Shown in pieces: positions 1 through 9,826 of a DNA stretch of 64,000 nucleotides. Below the pieces are notes generated by a model, which had not been told where the DNA came from, did no database searches, and saw only the letters and a program-made list of their open reading frames with translations. Both the position numbers and the translations under genes were made by a program. Origin of the DNA: Rhodothermales bacterium (GTDB lineage: Bacteria > Bacteroidota > Rhodothermia > Rhodothermales > UBA10348); assembly GCA_028284865.1 (NCBI GenBank), contig JANQQV010000018.1, positions 163,349 to 227,348 on the forward strand, in the 5' to 3' direction. Numbering within the stretch: position 1 is the first letter of the stretch; each line of letters starts with the position of its first letter.

Positions 1-37
1 TCTCGGTGGTTGCTCGTGGCCGAGGTCGTCGCTGTGA

Positions 38-691
38 TCACTCGAACTGGGATCGGAAGGTGCGGAATTCTTCCTCCAGCGCATCGAATCGGGCTTTGAG
101 GTCTTCCAATTCTTCGCGCAGGGCACTTTTGGGAGGTGGTGCAGGCGCCGCCGAGGCCTCCAGTTCTTCAACGTCCACCGCTCCAGACAAAACATGCGCC
201 ATGCGCGCCTCTTTTTTGCCTGGCTGCACAGGAAGCTGCACCAGGAGCGAAGGCTCGTGATCGCGCAGGCTTCGCAATGTGTCGGCGGTATCGTCCAGGT
301 CTTCAAACTCAGCCATCCGTGACGTGCGGCCTTTGATCTCTCCGATGGTCTGGGGACCACGAAGTAACAGACACGCCAGCGCAGCTCGCTCTTTTTGACC
401 CAGCCCCCAGTGCTCAGCCACCGCATGACGATACTTCAATGATCGACTTCCGGCGACCGAGGCGTGACCGGCGAGCTTCTGGTGATACAGCTCATCCAGT
501 CCTTCCTGGACCTCGGATTCCTGAAGTGCCATCACCGGATCCCGATTCGACTTCTGATTGCACCCGTTTGTGAGCGCGTTCAGCGTCATGGGGTAGTACT
601 CGGGTGTGCTGAGCTCTTTTTCGATCAGAACACCGAGGACCCGAATGGCCAGTGGTGAAAGGGGCGTCAGTTCGTTTTCCATAGCATGCAT
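38..691 (-). CDS. YceH/DUF480 family protein
   Basis: The protein matches the YceH (DUF480) family, which folds as two winged helices and has no settled biochemical role. The family hallmarks are visible: an N-terminal RVLGVLIEKE segment, then TPEYYPMTLNAL and the NQKSNRDPV stretch. The C-terminal 30 or so residues are charged and probably coiled coil. About 217 residues is normal for the family. I chose the ATG at 691 because GGTGG lies eight bases upstream on the minus strand. A GTG at 703 and an ATG at 682 are alternatives. It lies just downstream of pepE on the same strand, so they may be co-transcribed. Confidence 0.88.
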   Translation of the reverse strand: MHAMENELTPLSPLAIRVLGVLIEKELSTPEYYPMTLNALTNGCNQKSNRDPVMALQESEVQEGLDELYHQKLAGHASVAGSRSLKYRHAVAEHWGLGQKERAALACLLLRGPQTIGEIKGRTSRMAEFEDLDDTADTLRSLRDHEPSLLVQLPVQPGKKEARMAHVLSGAVDVEELEASAAPAPPPKSALREELEDLKARFDALEEEFRTFRSQFE

Positions 692-718
692 GTGTTGGTC
701 CACCCGTTGCCCGGCCGG

Positions 719-1423
719 TCAGAGCCAGGTGCTCAGGTCAGCACCTGTCGTCAGTTCTTCAGGCTCTCGGTCGCCGTGAAAGAAACGGCCGCCGTTTTCG
801 CCTCCAAGCACCATTGATTCACCTTCAATCTGTAGCCAGGCGCCTTCACGAAGCCCGGCAACCGGGATGTCGGGATTCATGATCGCAAACTCCTGGATGC
901 GCTCCTCGCGCGTCTCGCCCATGTGCTTGTCGGGATGGGCATCGAGGTAGTGCGGGTTGAACTGCATGTTCATCAGCCCCAGCGTCGTGAATGAGTCCGA
1001 TTCTACAATCGGCATGTCATTCGTCGTGCACAATCGGGGCGATGCGACATTGGCGCCAGCGCTCCACCCCATGTAGGGTACGCCGGCCAACGCCCGTTCG
1101 CGGACGCGTTCCATCACACCATTGGCCTGCATGTCGCGGACCAGCTTGAATGTGTTTCCCCCGCCAACCGCGATCACGTCGGCGTCATCGACCGCCTGCA
1201 CCGGATCATCGTAGCGATGAATGCTCGTCACCTCGTGATCCGGCATGCCGCCTGCGACGAAATCTTCGTAGTCATCGTAGGAGAAGCGAACCGCAGCGTA
1301 TGGGATGAACAGGATTCTCCGGCGCGATTCGCCCAGCAACCAGGACACACCCTCAGCGGCATGCTCCAGGTATCCGGTGCTGTGGGTGCGTGAAGTAGAC
1401 AGAAGGAGATGCTTGCGAGCCAT
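719..1423 (-). CDS. pepE: Dipeptidase E (peptidase S51)
   Basis: A cytoplasmic peptidase that cleaves N-terminal aspartyl dipeptides, family S51. The nucleophile elbow GWSAGA puts the serine at residue 121. Asp136 in NDMP and His158 in NPHY match the family triad, which lies at almost the same positions in the Salmonella enzyme. GGGNTF at about 87-92 is the conserved glycine loop. The length of 234 residues is typical. The frame is open further upstream, but the ATG at 1423 starts exactly where family homology should begin (MARKHLLL). It lies between yceH and ald on the same strand. Confidence 0.93.
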   Translation of the reverse strand: MARKHLLLSTSRTHSTGYLEHAAEGVSWLLGESRRRILFIPYAAVRFSYDDYEDFVAGGMPDHEVTSIHRYDDPVQAVDDADVIAVGGGNTFKLVRDMQANGVMERVRERALAGVPYMGWSAGANVASPRLCTTNDMPIVESDSFTTLGLMNMQFNPHYLDAHPDKHMGETREERIQEFAIMNPDIPVAGLREGAWLQIEGESMVLGGENGGRFFHGDREPEELTTGADLSTWL

Positions 1424-1476
1424 GGCGTGTCGCAGAAAAAGTGACGGACTTCTAGCCAGTGTGGCGGATCGAGAGC

Positions 1477-2697
1477 CTAAATGCCGGAGGCGATCAACAA
1501 TTCGATGTCGCGGTGCGGAATGCCGAACATCTGAGCAAGACTCTTCTTGGTCAGATGCTTCCGATAGACGTACGTCCCGTTGCGCAATCCAACGTCCATC
1601 CACAGCGCCTCGTTGACCGAAGCCGCCTCGCCAATCTTGATGACGTACGGCACGAGCACGTTTGTCAGAGCATACGTGGCCGTTCGCGCCGCGTTGGACG
1701 GCATGTTGGGGACTCCGTAATGGATTACACCGTGTCGTCTGAACACAGGATCGGAATGGGTCGTGCGCTGACTGGTTTCGATGCAGCCGCCCTGATCCAT
1801 CATGGTGTCCACGATGACAGCGCCATCGCGCATCGAAGCGACCATTTCCTCTGTCACGATGATGGGTGAACGTTTCCCGGCCGCCATCATGGCACCGATC
1901 ACAACATCAGCCGTCTGCAGCGCTCCTGACAGATACTGCTCCGTGGCCATAGCTGTCGTAATTCCACGACCGAGATAGTGCTCAATTGATCGCAGCGCTC
2001 CCAGGTCGTTGTCGAGGACGATGACATGCGCTCCAAAACCAAGTGCCGTGCGAGCCGCCCATTCGCCCACCACGCCGGCACCAAGGATGACCACATTTGC
2101 TGGTGGAACTCCGGAGATGCCGCCCAGCATCACGCCGCGTCCGTCCTCAGCGCTTTCCAGATAGCGAGCCGCGATCTGGATGGCCATCGAGCCCATGATT
2201 TCGTGCATCATCCGGACGATGGGCAGGCTGCCGTCTGAATCCCGGATGAACTCGAAGCCCAAACCCGTGACGCCTCGATCAATCGTGGTTTTCAGGAAAT
2301 CGGGTGATGTGTTGCCCAGATGGAGGGCCGAAATGAGGACCTGTCGCTCCTGCAGCATGGCCGCTTCGTCCTCGGTCGGGGGACCAACCTTCACAATCAG
2401 GTTGCTGTTGGCATAGACATCGGCTGCCGATGGGGAGATTTCTGCTCCCGCATCTGCATACTCCGTATCAGCGAAGTTTGCGCCTTCGCCGGCACCCTGT
2501 CCAACCAGCACGCGATGGCCGTTGGCTACCAGCGTGGCTACACCGGCTGGCGCTATGGCAACGCGCCGTTCGTCATCCGAGGCCTCCTTGGGCACGCCAA
2601 TGATCAGCGTCTGGCCCTTGCGGTCAACCGGCTTCTTTTTCTCCTTGGTCAGGACTCCGGCTTCGAGTCCCAATCCTTGTAGCGAAGGTACTTCCAT
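1477..2697 (-). CDS. ald: Alanine dehydrogenase
   Basis: NAD-dependent oxidative deamination of L-alanine to pyruvate and ammonium. The catalytic domain starts at IIGVPKE, about 30 residues in. The substrate lysine lies in LIVKVGPP and the catalytic histidine in LISALHLG. A Rossmann glycine motif (ILGAGVVGEWA) is near residue 205 and MDQGGCIETS follows. The 406-residue length, with a roughly 28-residue N-terminal extension before the conserved domain, fits the longer Bacteroidota form rather than the roughly 370-residue Bacillus form. It stands about 50 bases upstream of pepE on the same strand. Confidence 0.93.
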   Translation of the reverse strand: MEVPSLQGLGLEAGVLTKEKKKPVDRKGQTLIIGVPKEASDDERRVAIAPAGVATLVANGHRVLVGQGAGEGANFADTEYADAGAEISPSAADVYANSNLIVKVGPPTEDEAAMLQERQVLISALHLGNTSPDFLKTTIDRGVTGLGFEFIRDSDGSLPIVRMMHEIMGSMAIQIAARYLESAEDGRGVMLGGISGVPPANVVILGAGVVGEWAARTALGFGAHVIVLDNDLGALRSIEHYLGRGITTAMATEQYLSGALQTADVVIGAMMAAGKRSPIIVTEEMVASMRDGAVIVDTMMDQGGCIETSQRTTHSDPVFRRHGVIHYGVPNMPSNAARTATYALTNVLVPYVIKIGEAASVNEALWMDVGLRNGTYVYRKHLTKKSLAQMFGIPHRDIELLIASGI

Positions 2698-2721
2698 GGG
2701 GCGGGCGGGATGATGAGGATT

Positions 2722-3516
2722 CTAATATACGGTGTCGCCCGGCGAGCGCATCCAGTGACTCATGATGATGCCACCTGCAACTGCAGCATTGAGACTCTCC
2801 ACACCGCGTGTGCGATCGTTGCCTGCCCCGCCAGGGATGGAAATTGCTCCATTGGCTTTCCGGCGCACGGCGTCGGAGACGCCGTGCGCCTCACTTCCGA
2901 TGACAACAATCGACGGCGCAGAAGGATGACCATCCCGAACTGATTCGCCCGTCATGTCCGTGTACCAGGTCGACGCGCCAGCACTCGCGGCGCGTTCCAG
3001 CCATTCATCCAGATCGTCGATCAGGTGGATGTCAACGTCCCACAAACCACCCATGGTGGACCTCACCACTTTGGGCTGGAATGGATCGGCCGTTCCAGGT
3101 CCGATCCCCACGCTCTGAACCCCCAGCCATGCAGCCGTGCGAATCAGCGTCCCGACATTGCCTGGATCCTGAATGCCATCCAGCAGCAGAACGCGAGATG
3201 GCCACGGCTCGAGTGGGGCCAGATCCGGATATCGCACGACAGCCAGAATACCAGGAGGTGTGGCTACATCGGAGAGGCGCTTCATCTCCCGTTCCGAAAT
3301 GTCGAAGACACGCGTTGTGCGCTGTAGATCGGCACGCTGCGCGGACGTCAGCTCAAGTCCCGGCGAGAGGAAAACGTGTTCGATGGTCGCCCCTGCCTGA
3401 ATGGCAGATGCGACGGATCGCCACCCTTCCACCGCAAAGCATCCCATGGCCTCGCGGTTTTTTCGGCGACCCAATCCGGCAGCTTCCTTGAGTTGTCGAG
3501 CGGTAGGAGTGGACAT
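2722..3516 (-). CDS. SpoU/TrmH-family RNA 2'-O-methyltransferase
   Basis: A knotted SPOUT methyltransferase that transfers a methyl group from SAM to a ribose 2'-OH of rRNA or tRNA. The N-terminal substrate-binding domain carries the FAVEGWRSV element at about residues 27-35. The three SpoU motifs follow: DPGNVGTLIRTA, IVVIGSEAHGVS and ESLNAAVAGG. At 264 residues it fits the RlmB/TrmH-like group. The target base cannot be told from sequence. It is divergent from the glutamate dehydrogenase gene, with a 210-base gap between the starts. Confidence 0.9.
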   Translation of the reverse strand: MSTPTARQLKEAAGLGRRKNREAMGCFAVEGWRSVASAIQAGATIEHVFLSPGLELTSAQRADLQRTTRVFDISEREMKRLSDVATPPGILAVVRYPDLAPLEPWPSRVLLLDGIQDPGNVGTLIRTAAWLGVQSVGIGPGTADPFQPKVVRSTMGGLWDVDIHLIDDLDEWLERAASAGASTWYTDMTGESVRDGHPSAPSIVVIGSEAHGVSDAVRRKANGAISIPGGAGNDRTRGVESLNAAVAGGIIMSHWMRSPGDTVY

Positions 3517-3726
3517 GCCTGCCGGAATAAGGATGAATGGTGAAGATTAGGGGAGTATCGCCCGGAAAGCCGGAGGTTTCCAAGTGGGGGTTCATACCTT
3601 TTGCGCTCAGGATCCAGAGGGCGTTTGTCCTGGTGGATCCGGTCTGGTTCTTCCGATAATCCTGTTGCATCTCCCCAATCGACAATCCGGCCCGGAAGCG
3701 CTTTTCCGGCCGATCGAGGTACCCTG

Positions 3727-5034
3727 ATGAAGTTTAGTGATCCCCACGGCAAAGCCATTTACTCGGAACCGGCTCCGGTCAAGCGTAGCCACGAAAATCC
3801 ATTCGAGGCCATGGTCGAGCGATTCGATGTCGCGGCCAAGATTCTCGAACTGGACGAGGGGTTCTACGAGTACCTCGTGACACCGGCTCGCGTCCATATC
3901 ACGGCTATCCCCGTGGTCATGGACACCGGCAAGATCAAGATGTTTGAGGGTTACCGGGTCATCCACAGCGATATCCTCGGCCCCTCGAAAGGTGGCATCC
4001 GCTATGCACCGGATGTCTCCCTGGATGAGGTGAAGGCGCTTGCCTCCTGGATGACATGGAAGTGTGCCATCGTCGACGTGCCTTTCGGCGGCGCCAAAGG
4101 CGGCGTGATCTGCAACCCGCGCGAAATGAGCGGCTCGGAACTCGAGCGGTTGACGCGTCGATATGCCGCCAACCTGTCTGACGTATTCGGACCGGAAAAG
4201 GACATCCCGGCCCCGGACATGAATACGAATGAGCAGATCATGGCGTGGATTCTGGATACCTACTCCATGTCCGTAAAACGCACCGAGCCCGCCGTTGTCA
4301 CCGGAAAGCCGATTTCACTCGGTGGATCGCAGGGACGTCGCGAGGCGACTGGTCGCGGAGTAATGACGGTCACGCTGGCGGCCATGGAACGCCTGAACAT
4401 GAAAGTCGCCGGCAGCACGGTTGCCATCCAGGGCTTCGGAAATGTCGGCTCGGTCGCTGCTGACCTGCTGACCCAGCAAGGATGCAAAGTGGTTGCCGTC
4501 AGTGACATTTCTGGAGGGTACTACAATGAGAACGGCCTGGATATTCAGGCGATGCTCAAATACTCCGCAGAAAACGGCTACAGCCTGGAGGGCTACAAGG
4601 ACGCAGAGCCGATTACCAACGACGAATTGCTGGCTCTCGAAGTGGATGTTCTGGCTCCGTGTGCCAAGGAAGACCAGATCACCTCGCTCAATGCTCACAC
4701 CGTAAACGCCAAGATCATTTCCGAGGGCGCCAACGGTCCGACTTCGCCTGGAGGCGACAAGATCCTCGCCGAGAAAGGCACGCTGGTCATTCCAGACATC
4801 CTGGCCAACGCTGGTGGCGTAACGGTCTCCTACTTCGAGTGGGTGCAGGATCGCCAGGGCTATTTCTGGACCAAGGACCGCGTGGAGCGTCGCCTCGACC
4901 GCATGATGAGCAAGGCGTTCGACGAAGTCTATGACCGCGCCCAGAAGCACGACACCACGATGCGAATTGGTGCCTATGTGCTGGCCATCAAGAAAGTCGC
5001 TGACGCCTTGAGACTGCGCGGCATCTACGCCTGA
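3727..5034 (+). CDS. gdhA: Glutamate dehydrogenase (Glu/Leu/Phe/Val dehydrogenase family)
   Basis: Interconverts glutamate and 2-oxoglutarate plus ammonium. The three family lysines fall at the canonical spacing: K88 in KGGIR, K112 in MTWK and K124 in GGAKGG. Asp164 in PAPDMNT is the expected catalytic aspartate. The Rossmann motif GFGNVGSVAA follows. The start is fixed by ATG at 3727 with GAGG seven bases upstream; the longer open frame before it does not look like protein. The product is 435 residues, typical of the roughly 420-residue hexameric enzymes. Coenzyme preference cannot be read with confidence. A strong terminator lies about 75 bases downstream. Confidence 0.93.
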   Translation: MKFSDPHGKAIYSEPAPVKRSHENPFEAMVERFDVAAKILELDEGFYEYLVTPARVHITAIPVVMDTGKIKMFEGYRVIHSDILGPSKGGIRYAPDVSLDEVKALASWMTWKCAIVDVPFGGAKGGVICNPREMSGSELERLTRRYAANLSDVFGPEKDIPAPDMNTNEQIMAWILDTYSMSVKRTEPAVVTGKPISLGGSQGRREATGRGVMTVTLAAMERLNMKVAGSTVAIQGFGNVGSVAADLLTQQGCKVVAVSDISGGYYNENGLDIQAMLKYSAENGYSLEGYKDAEPITNDELLALEVDVLAPCAKEDQITSLNAHTVNAKIISEGANGPTSPGGDKILAEKGTLVIPDILANAGGVTVSYFEWVQDRQGYFWTKDRVERRLDRMMSKAFDEVYDRAQKHDTTMRIGAYVLAIKKVADALRLRGIYA

Positions 5035-5110
5035 TCATATCCTGCGCCGGGCGAATCTGTCTTGAAACGGATAGACCCACTCCGAACGCAGGACGTCATG
5101 TTGACTGTGG

Positions 5111-5150
5111 AGCGGGCTGGTCGCATCTTGCGACCAGCCCGCTTGCTTTT
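5111..5150 (+). terminator. Rho-independent terminator after glutamate dehydrogenase
   Basis: A perfect 15-base inverted repeat (AGCGGGCTGGTCGCA and its complement at 5111-5125 and 5129-5143) has a 3-base TCT loop and is followed by TGCTTTT. It lies between the dehydrogenase stop and the next gene on the same strand. Confidence 0.85.
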
Positions 5151-5173
5151 CCAACGCCGCCCGGAATCCGTCC

Positions 5174-5770
5174 GTGTCTCGACTCCTTTTCGCCATCCTC
5201 CTGCTGCTCCTGTTGCCGCACCAGGCCAGTGGCCAAGTCGCGGATGAAGCTCCATCGCATGTCGAGCAACTGACACTGTTGGCGGCAGGATGTCTGGAAT
5301 CGCCAACCGATGATGCGAGTGCATTCCGCTTCCTTGCCCAGGAGCGGACGGTGTCGTTTGCCTCTCCCCTTGCTGCGTCCTGGACGGCCCAGGGGAAAAC
5401 AGTCTATCAAGCACCCTCTGATGCCGATGCACCACTTCTGGTTGTAACGACCGACCAAGCGGAGATTACCCTTGAGCGTGCATCCAGGAATACGGTGGAT
5501 CGCACGGCGCGTCTCAACCTGACCTGGTGGTTGTCTGCTGCTGATGGAGCCATTCTGGGCACCGCCTCGTGCCAGGCGACCGAAACGGATGAATTGACCC
5601 GGGATCAGGCCCTCGAATTTGCTGTTGCAGGCACCACCGGTTTGGATCCGGACCTCCCTCCCCGTTCCCGAATCCTGAATGCAGCACAGCCAGTTGTGCT
5701 GCTTGGGGCTACGGCGGTGGGGACCTACCTGTTGTTCAATCTGCGCAGTCGGCGCAGCGATGGTGGATGA
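5174..5770 (+). CDS. Secreted or membrane-anchored protein of unknown function
   Basis: I do not recognise this 198-residue protein. It starts at a GTG and begins with a clear Sec signal (Leu-rich residues 4-14, probable cleavage after QASG). The middle is a soluble domain with two cysteines. A second hydrophobic stretch (VVLLGATAVGTYLLF) sits near residues 172-187, before a basic tail, so it is probably anchored in the inner membrane with most of the chain in the periplasm. Its stop overlaps the start of the next gene as ATGA, so the two are translationally coupled and probably act together at the envelope. Confidence 0.7.
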   Translation: MSRLLFAILLLLLLPHQASGQVADEAPSHVEQLTLLAAGCLESPTDDASAFRFLAQERTVSFASPLAASWTAQGKTVYQAPSDADAPLLVVTTDQAEITLERASRNTVDRTARLNLTWWLSAADGAILGTASCQATETDELTRDQALEFAVAGTTGLDPDLPPRSRILNAAQPVVLLGATAVGTYLLFNLRSRRSDGG

Positions 5771-7551
5771 GCATTGTTCAATCACGGAGGCGACCCTCTC
5801 GCAATCTCCCTTTCCGCTTGCGACTGCGCTATAGCTGCTCAATCGTATTGCTTGCTGCGCTGACAGCATGCGCCGTTCCTGTCCCACCCACGGGTGGACC
5901 ACCGGACTCCACGCCACCTGCTCTTGAATCGTCCGAACCAGCTCCGGGTGCGGTGAACGTCGAAACCGATCGACTTCGGTTCACCTTTTCCGAACCCGTG
6001 GACGAAGCTTCTTTCCGGACCGCATTCTCGATCGCGCCCGAAATGAACGGGGCTATCGATTTTCGCGGATCGGGACGAACCGTGGAAGTTCGCCTGCCTG
6101 AAGCGCTGCGGGCTTCCACGACGTATCGCGTTACCCTGGACGTTTCCCTCAGGGATCGAAGAAGCGTCACGCTGGACGCACCCATCACCCTGGCATTCGC
6201 CACAGGCTCCGAGATCGATCGGGGTCGCCTGTCGGGTCGAATCCTGCAGGCGCGAGACGGACAACCGGCCGCAGGGGTGGATGTGCTGGCTTTCGCATCT
6301 GCTGACTCGACCGACCTGAACGAGGGCCCGCTTTATCGTACACAGACTGGGTCCGATGGTCGCTTCCGTCTCGAGTACCTGAGCGAGGGTTCTTACTTCG
6401 TAGTGGGGCTCGAAGATGACAATCGGAATCGCCAGATCGATACAGGCGAAGCCCTTGCCGTTCCGCCCCAGGCTGCCATTCCGGCCGATACCAGCATGAC
6501 CGCCGTTGCTCGTCCGTGGGTCCTGGCTCGGTTTGACGAATCAGCGCCAACCGTGGAGCGCGTGCGTGCGATATCCACTGGTGAACTGGAAATCCGCCTC
6601 TCGGAACCGCTGGCCTGGCGACTCGACGATGCCATTGCGCCGCCAGAAAACCTGTTTGTGGTGGACTCTCTTCGATCCCGTTCTGTCCGTGTGGATGCAC
6701 TTTGGTTCTCGCAGAACAACCCCCGCATCATTTACGGCGCGGTCGAGGAGCTGGCTCCTGGTTCGTGGACCATGGAAGGGGTATTTGCAGCAGCGGACTC
6801 GTCCGGAAACGAGCTGGCCCCCTCCCAACAGCCTTTCTCAGTCTCGCCCGGCCTGCCTCCACCCGACCCGGTGACGTTCCTTTCGTGGACACCCGACTCG
6901 CTTGGAGCCGTGCCAGCCGGTGATGATGTGCCCGCCACGTTCCGGGTGGTATGGCCGTTCGAGGCGCCCGGCGTGCGGCTCTCTGGGCCAACCGTGGATT
7001 CCGAGATCACGTTTGTCGATTCGAGCGGCATTCAGATGGCATTCCAGGTGGACTACTCCGATCCGGCAGCACCGAAATGGTATCCGGACGTACGCGGACG
7101 TTTTACCTACAAAGCGATGCTCCGCATTGCTGAAGATGACTCTACCCACGCCATCTGGTTGCGGACAGCAACCGAACGGGACATGGGTGCGCTCGGTCTC
7201 GTGGTCGAAGCGGGAGAGTTCGACCCGGAGGAGATCGTCGGCATACTCTGGCGTACTCGTGATAGTGGACCGTCGATTGCGACCACCTCGCTTGAAGGCG
7301 ATATGCTGCTGTTCGAAGAGCTTTCGGGAGGCTTCAGGGGTCGCGCGCTGGTCTTCGTGGATCAGGACGGAGATGGCACCTGGAGTCCGGGATCCCTGCT
7401 TCCCTATCGCGCCGCCGAGCCTGTAGGTTGGCATGCGTTCGGCGAACCGGTCCGACCGCGATGGGATACGATTGCTGCCGACACACTGCGATTGGCGCCG
7501 CTTATGATTCCGGGCATGGCGCCGACTGAAGACGTCCCGTCGCAAGAGTGA
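5767..7551 (+). CDS. Ig-like domain lipoprotein
   Basis: A 594-residue envelope lipoprotein. After a basic N-terminus there is a lipobox (LAALTAC, lipidated Cys35), then the GGPPDSTPP stretch typical of FCB-group proteins with a Big_5 bacterial Ig-like domain. That domain covers roughly residues 47-150 (SEPAPGAVNV, FTFSEPV). A carboxypeptidase-regulatory-like beta domain follows at about 155-220 and ends in EDDNRNRQIDTGE, a likely calcium-binding loop. A similar DQDGDGTWSPG loop lies near residue 535. The remainder is probably beta sandwich. No enzyme motif is present and the role is unknown. It is coupled to the preceding gene. Confidence 0.8.
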   Translation: MSIVQSRRRPSRNLPFRLRLRYSCSIVLLAALTACAVPVPPTGGPPDSTPPALESSEPAPGAVNVETDRLRFTFSEPVDEASFRTAFSIAPEMNGAIDFRGSGRTVEVRLPEALRASTTYRVTLDVSLRDRRSVTLDAPITLAFATGSEIDRGRLSGRILQARDGQPAAGVDVLAFASADSTDLNEGPLYRTQTGSDGRFRLEYLSEGSYFVVGLEDDNRNRQIDTGEALAVPPQAAIPADTSMTAVARPWVLARFDESAPTVERVRAISTGELEIRLSEPLAWRLDDAIAPPENLFVVDSLRSRSVRVDALWFSQNNPRIIYGAVEELAPGSWTMEGVFAAADSSGNELAPSQQPFSVSPGLPPPDPVTFLSWTPDSLGAVPAGDDVPATFRVVWPFEAPGVRLSGPTVDSEITFVDSSGIQMAFQVDYSDPAAPKWYPDVRGRFTYKAMLRIAEDDSTHAIWLRTATERDMGALGLVVEAGEFDPEEIVGILWRTRDSGPSIATTSLEGDMLLFEELSGGFRGRALVFVDQDGDGTWSPGSLLPYRAAEPVGWHAFGEPVRPRWDTIAADTLRLAPLMIPGMAPTEDVPSQE

Positions 7552-7585
7552 TCTGAACCAATACCGTCACTGATTGCCCCTTAAC

Positions 7586-9205
7586 ATGAGCGATCCAAGC
7601 ACGCCTTATTCGATACCGCACTCAGCGCTGCTCGATCCGGTTCTGGACGCGGCCGCCATGCGGGCCGCAGACGCGTTTACGATCGAGTGGCTGGGTATTC
7701 CGGGCTTTACGCTGATGGAAGTGGCTGGACGGGAGTCAGCCCGCCTGGCGGCCGCGCACCTGGATGGGCCGTCTGATGTCCTGGTCTGTGTGGGCAAAGG
7801 TAATAATGGTGGTGACGGACTCGTGGTCGCACGATGGCTGGCTGACAAAGGACACCGCGTTCGCGTGCTCATGACAGCCACGGTACCGGAATTGTCTCCG
7901 GATTGCGCTGCCAATCACGACATCCTCACCCGCATGGTCCTGGACGATTTGGCCAAGGAATTGTCCATTCTTGAATCGGGATCATGGTCGCTTGACGAGC
8001 TCGTCGACATGCCGGCGGATCTGATCATTGACGCTTTGTTCGGCACGGGTCTCGAGTCTGCGCTGCGAGCGCCTTACGCCGATCTGGTGCGCGCAATCAA
8101 TACGCACCCCGCCCCCGTACTCGCGCTCGACATGCCTTCGGGGCTTTCCGCGACATCGGGGATTGCCTTCGATCCCCATATCCGCGCGGTCGCAACGGTG
8201 ACCATGGGGGCCTTGAAAGCAGGCCTTTTGCTCGAACAAGGTCCAGACTGTTCAGGCGAAGTCCATGCGGTGGACATCGGTATCCCCGCTTCGGTCTTGC
8301 GCCGGGAAGCAGCGAACCGAGGCTCGGGGTTTCGGTCTACAGATGACTGGGTTTCGGCACACCTTCGGCCCCGCGTCCGGACAGATCACAAATACACGAC
8401 GGGACCAACGCTGATTGTGGGAGGCTCCGAAGCATTCCCCGGCGCGCCCGCCTTGGCAGCACGCGCTGCAGCTCGGACGGGAAGCGGCTATGTTGTGGCC
8501 ATCGGGCCTGAGTCCATCCGGGCACGCATGCAGGAATCGCTGGATGCCATACCCGTAGCTGGATTCGACCCAGCGGCGTCAGCGGACACGATCGTTTCAA
8601 CGCTCGAGGAGGAGCTGGACAATCGATGGACAAAGGCCCGGTCCTTGCTGATCGGCCCGGGATTGGGCCGCGAAGAAGGAGTCGCTGAGCTGGTTCTCGC
8701 GCTTGTTGCTCGTTTTGATGGCTCGATTGTGCTGGATGCGGGCGCTTTGTTCGCGATCGCACCGTTTCGTGACCAGATCGCGACTCAAGCGAAGGGTCGC
8801 GTGATCCTGACGCCTCACGACGGCGAGTTGAGCCGGCTCGATCCGGAAGACGCCATGCCGGGTGCAGACTCCAGTCGGATCTCTAGGGTGGAGCGGATCG
8901 CAACAGCCTGGCAGTGCACGGTCCTGGCGAAAGGACAACCCAGTATCACAGCGGCGCCGGATGGTCGAGTGATCGTAAATGGATCCGGGCATCCGGCCGC
9001 CGCGACGGCGGGAAGTGGGGATGTCCTGGCAGGTATCGTTTCCGGATTGCTGGCTCAGGGACTGGAGCCATTCGCCGCCGCGGCGGCCGGCATCCATATC
9101 GGCGGAACAGCCGTCAGCCAGTTCGTAGAACGGGGCGCTTCGCAGTCGCTCGTTGCTTCAGACATCATTGAAGCACTGCCAGCAACACTCCGAAGCCTTT
9201 CCTGA
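7586..9205 (+). CDS. nnr: Bifunctional NAD(P)H-hydrate epimerase / ADP-dependent dehydratase
   Basis: Repairs hydrated NADH and NADPH. The N-terminal YjeF_N epimerase domain (about residues 1-220) shows GKGNNGGDGLVVARWL and DALFGTGL. The C-terminal YjeF_C/CARKD kinase-like domain (about 235-535) shows the AGSGDVLAGI signature, whose aspartate is catalytic, and LDAGALFAIA. The fused two-domain form is widespread in bacteria, and the length of 539 residues fits. I chose the ATG at 7586 over the in-frame TTG at 7574; neither has a clear ribosome-binding site. Confidence 0.93.
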   Translation: MSDPSTPYSIPHSALLDPVLDAAAMRAADAFTIEWLGIPGFTLMEVAGRESARLAAAHLDGPSDVLVCVGKGNNGGDGLVVARWLADKGHRVRVLMTATVPELSPDCAANHDILTRMVLDDLAKELSILESGSWSLDELVDMPADLIIDALFGTGLESALRAPYADLVRAINTHPAPVLALDMPSGLSATSGIAFDPHIRAVATVTMGALKAGLLLEQGPDCSGEVHAVDIGIPASVLRREAANRGSGFRSTDDWVSAHLRPRVRTDHKYTTGPTLIVGGSEAFPGAPALAARAAARTGSGYVVAIGPESIRARMQESLDAIPVAGFDPAASADTIVSTLEEELDNRWTKARSLLIGPGLGREEGVAELVLALVARFDGSIVLDAGALFAIAPFRDQIATQAKGRVILTPHDGELSRLDPEDAMPGADSSRISRVERIATAWQCTVLAKGQPSITAAPDGRVIVNGSGHPAAATAGSGDVLAGIVSGLLAQGLEPFAAAAAGIHIGGTAVSQFVERGASQSLVASDIIEALPATLRSLS

Positions 9206-9231
9206 ACTGACGCACCGCGACCGTATTCCGC

Positions 9232-9624
9232 ATGTTTCTAACGTCCCCCCGTTTCCTGGCCGTCCTTTGGACGATGCTCATTATGGTGGGACTGACGCTG
9301 CCGGGATCTCAGCTTCCCCAGTCCTCGCTTCTCGAGTTTGACAAGCTGATCCATGGTGGGCTCTTCCTGGTACTAACCCTGCTCTGGCTCGTAGCGATCA
9401 GCAAAGGCGAGGTTGGCCCCGGTGTTGCCGTATTGACAATCATACTGGCATTTTCTGTTTTGTCAGAGTTGTACCAAGGCTGGTTGCCATTCGGTCGACA
9501 CGCCGATTTCCTTGATTCAGCGGCCGATGCAGCTGGCGCTGTAATCGGGTTTGTTGTGTGGCTACCGCTGCGTGACCGCCTGAACCGGTGGTCGGAACGA
9601 GGACGCGGTCGATCCGTTGAGTAG
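9232..9624 (+). CDS. VanZ-like family membrane protein
   Basis: A 130-residue protein with about four predicted transmembrane helices (roughly residues 8-24, 36-55, 62-80 and 98-115). It carries the VanZ-like signature in which RHADFLDSAADAAGAVIG matches the family pattern of Arg and Asp residues before a small-residue helix. Family members are small integral membrane proteins, and one is linked to teicoplanin resistance in enterococci. There is no resistance cluster here, so no such role should be inferred. It follows nnr by 26 bases. Confidence 0.83.
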   Translation: MFLTSPRFLAVLWTMLIMVGLTLPGSQLPQSSLLEFDKLIHGGLFLVLTLLWLVAISKGEVGPGVAVLTIILAFSVLSELYQGWLPFGRHADFLDSAADAAGAVIGFVVWLPLRDRLNRWSERGRGRSVE

Positions 9625-9826
9625 CACCGACTGGTATTCAGAAAAGTCTCCAGAAAAAGACGCACGGACCCGGCAACTTTGCCGACACCCATCGGTCCTG
9701 TTATTGAATCCACGAAGAGAACACGTTCATTCGGCGTGAAATGGCGCTTCTGAGAGGGAGGCTGGGGTCATGCGAATTCGCAATCGACCCGCCGTTTTTC
9801 ACTTTCGATTCTGGACGCGCTCTACG

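Noticed and set aside
9625..9770. Possible structured RNA in the gap before tonB
   Set aside because: Only a short CGGCAA/TGCCG hairpin and a GGACC/GGTCC pair are visible; that is too little to support an RNA gene.
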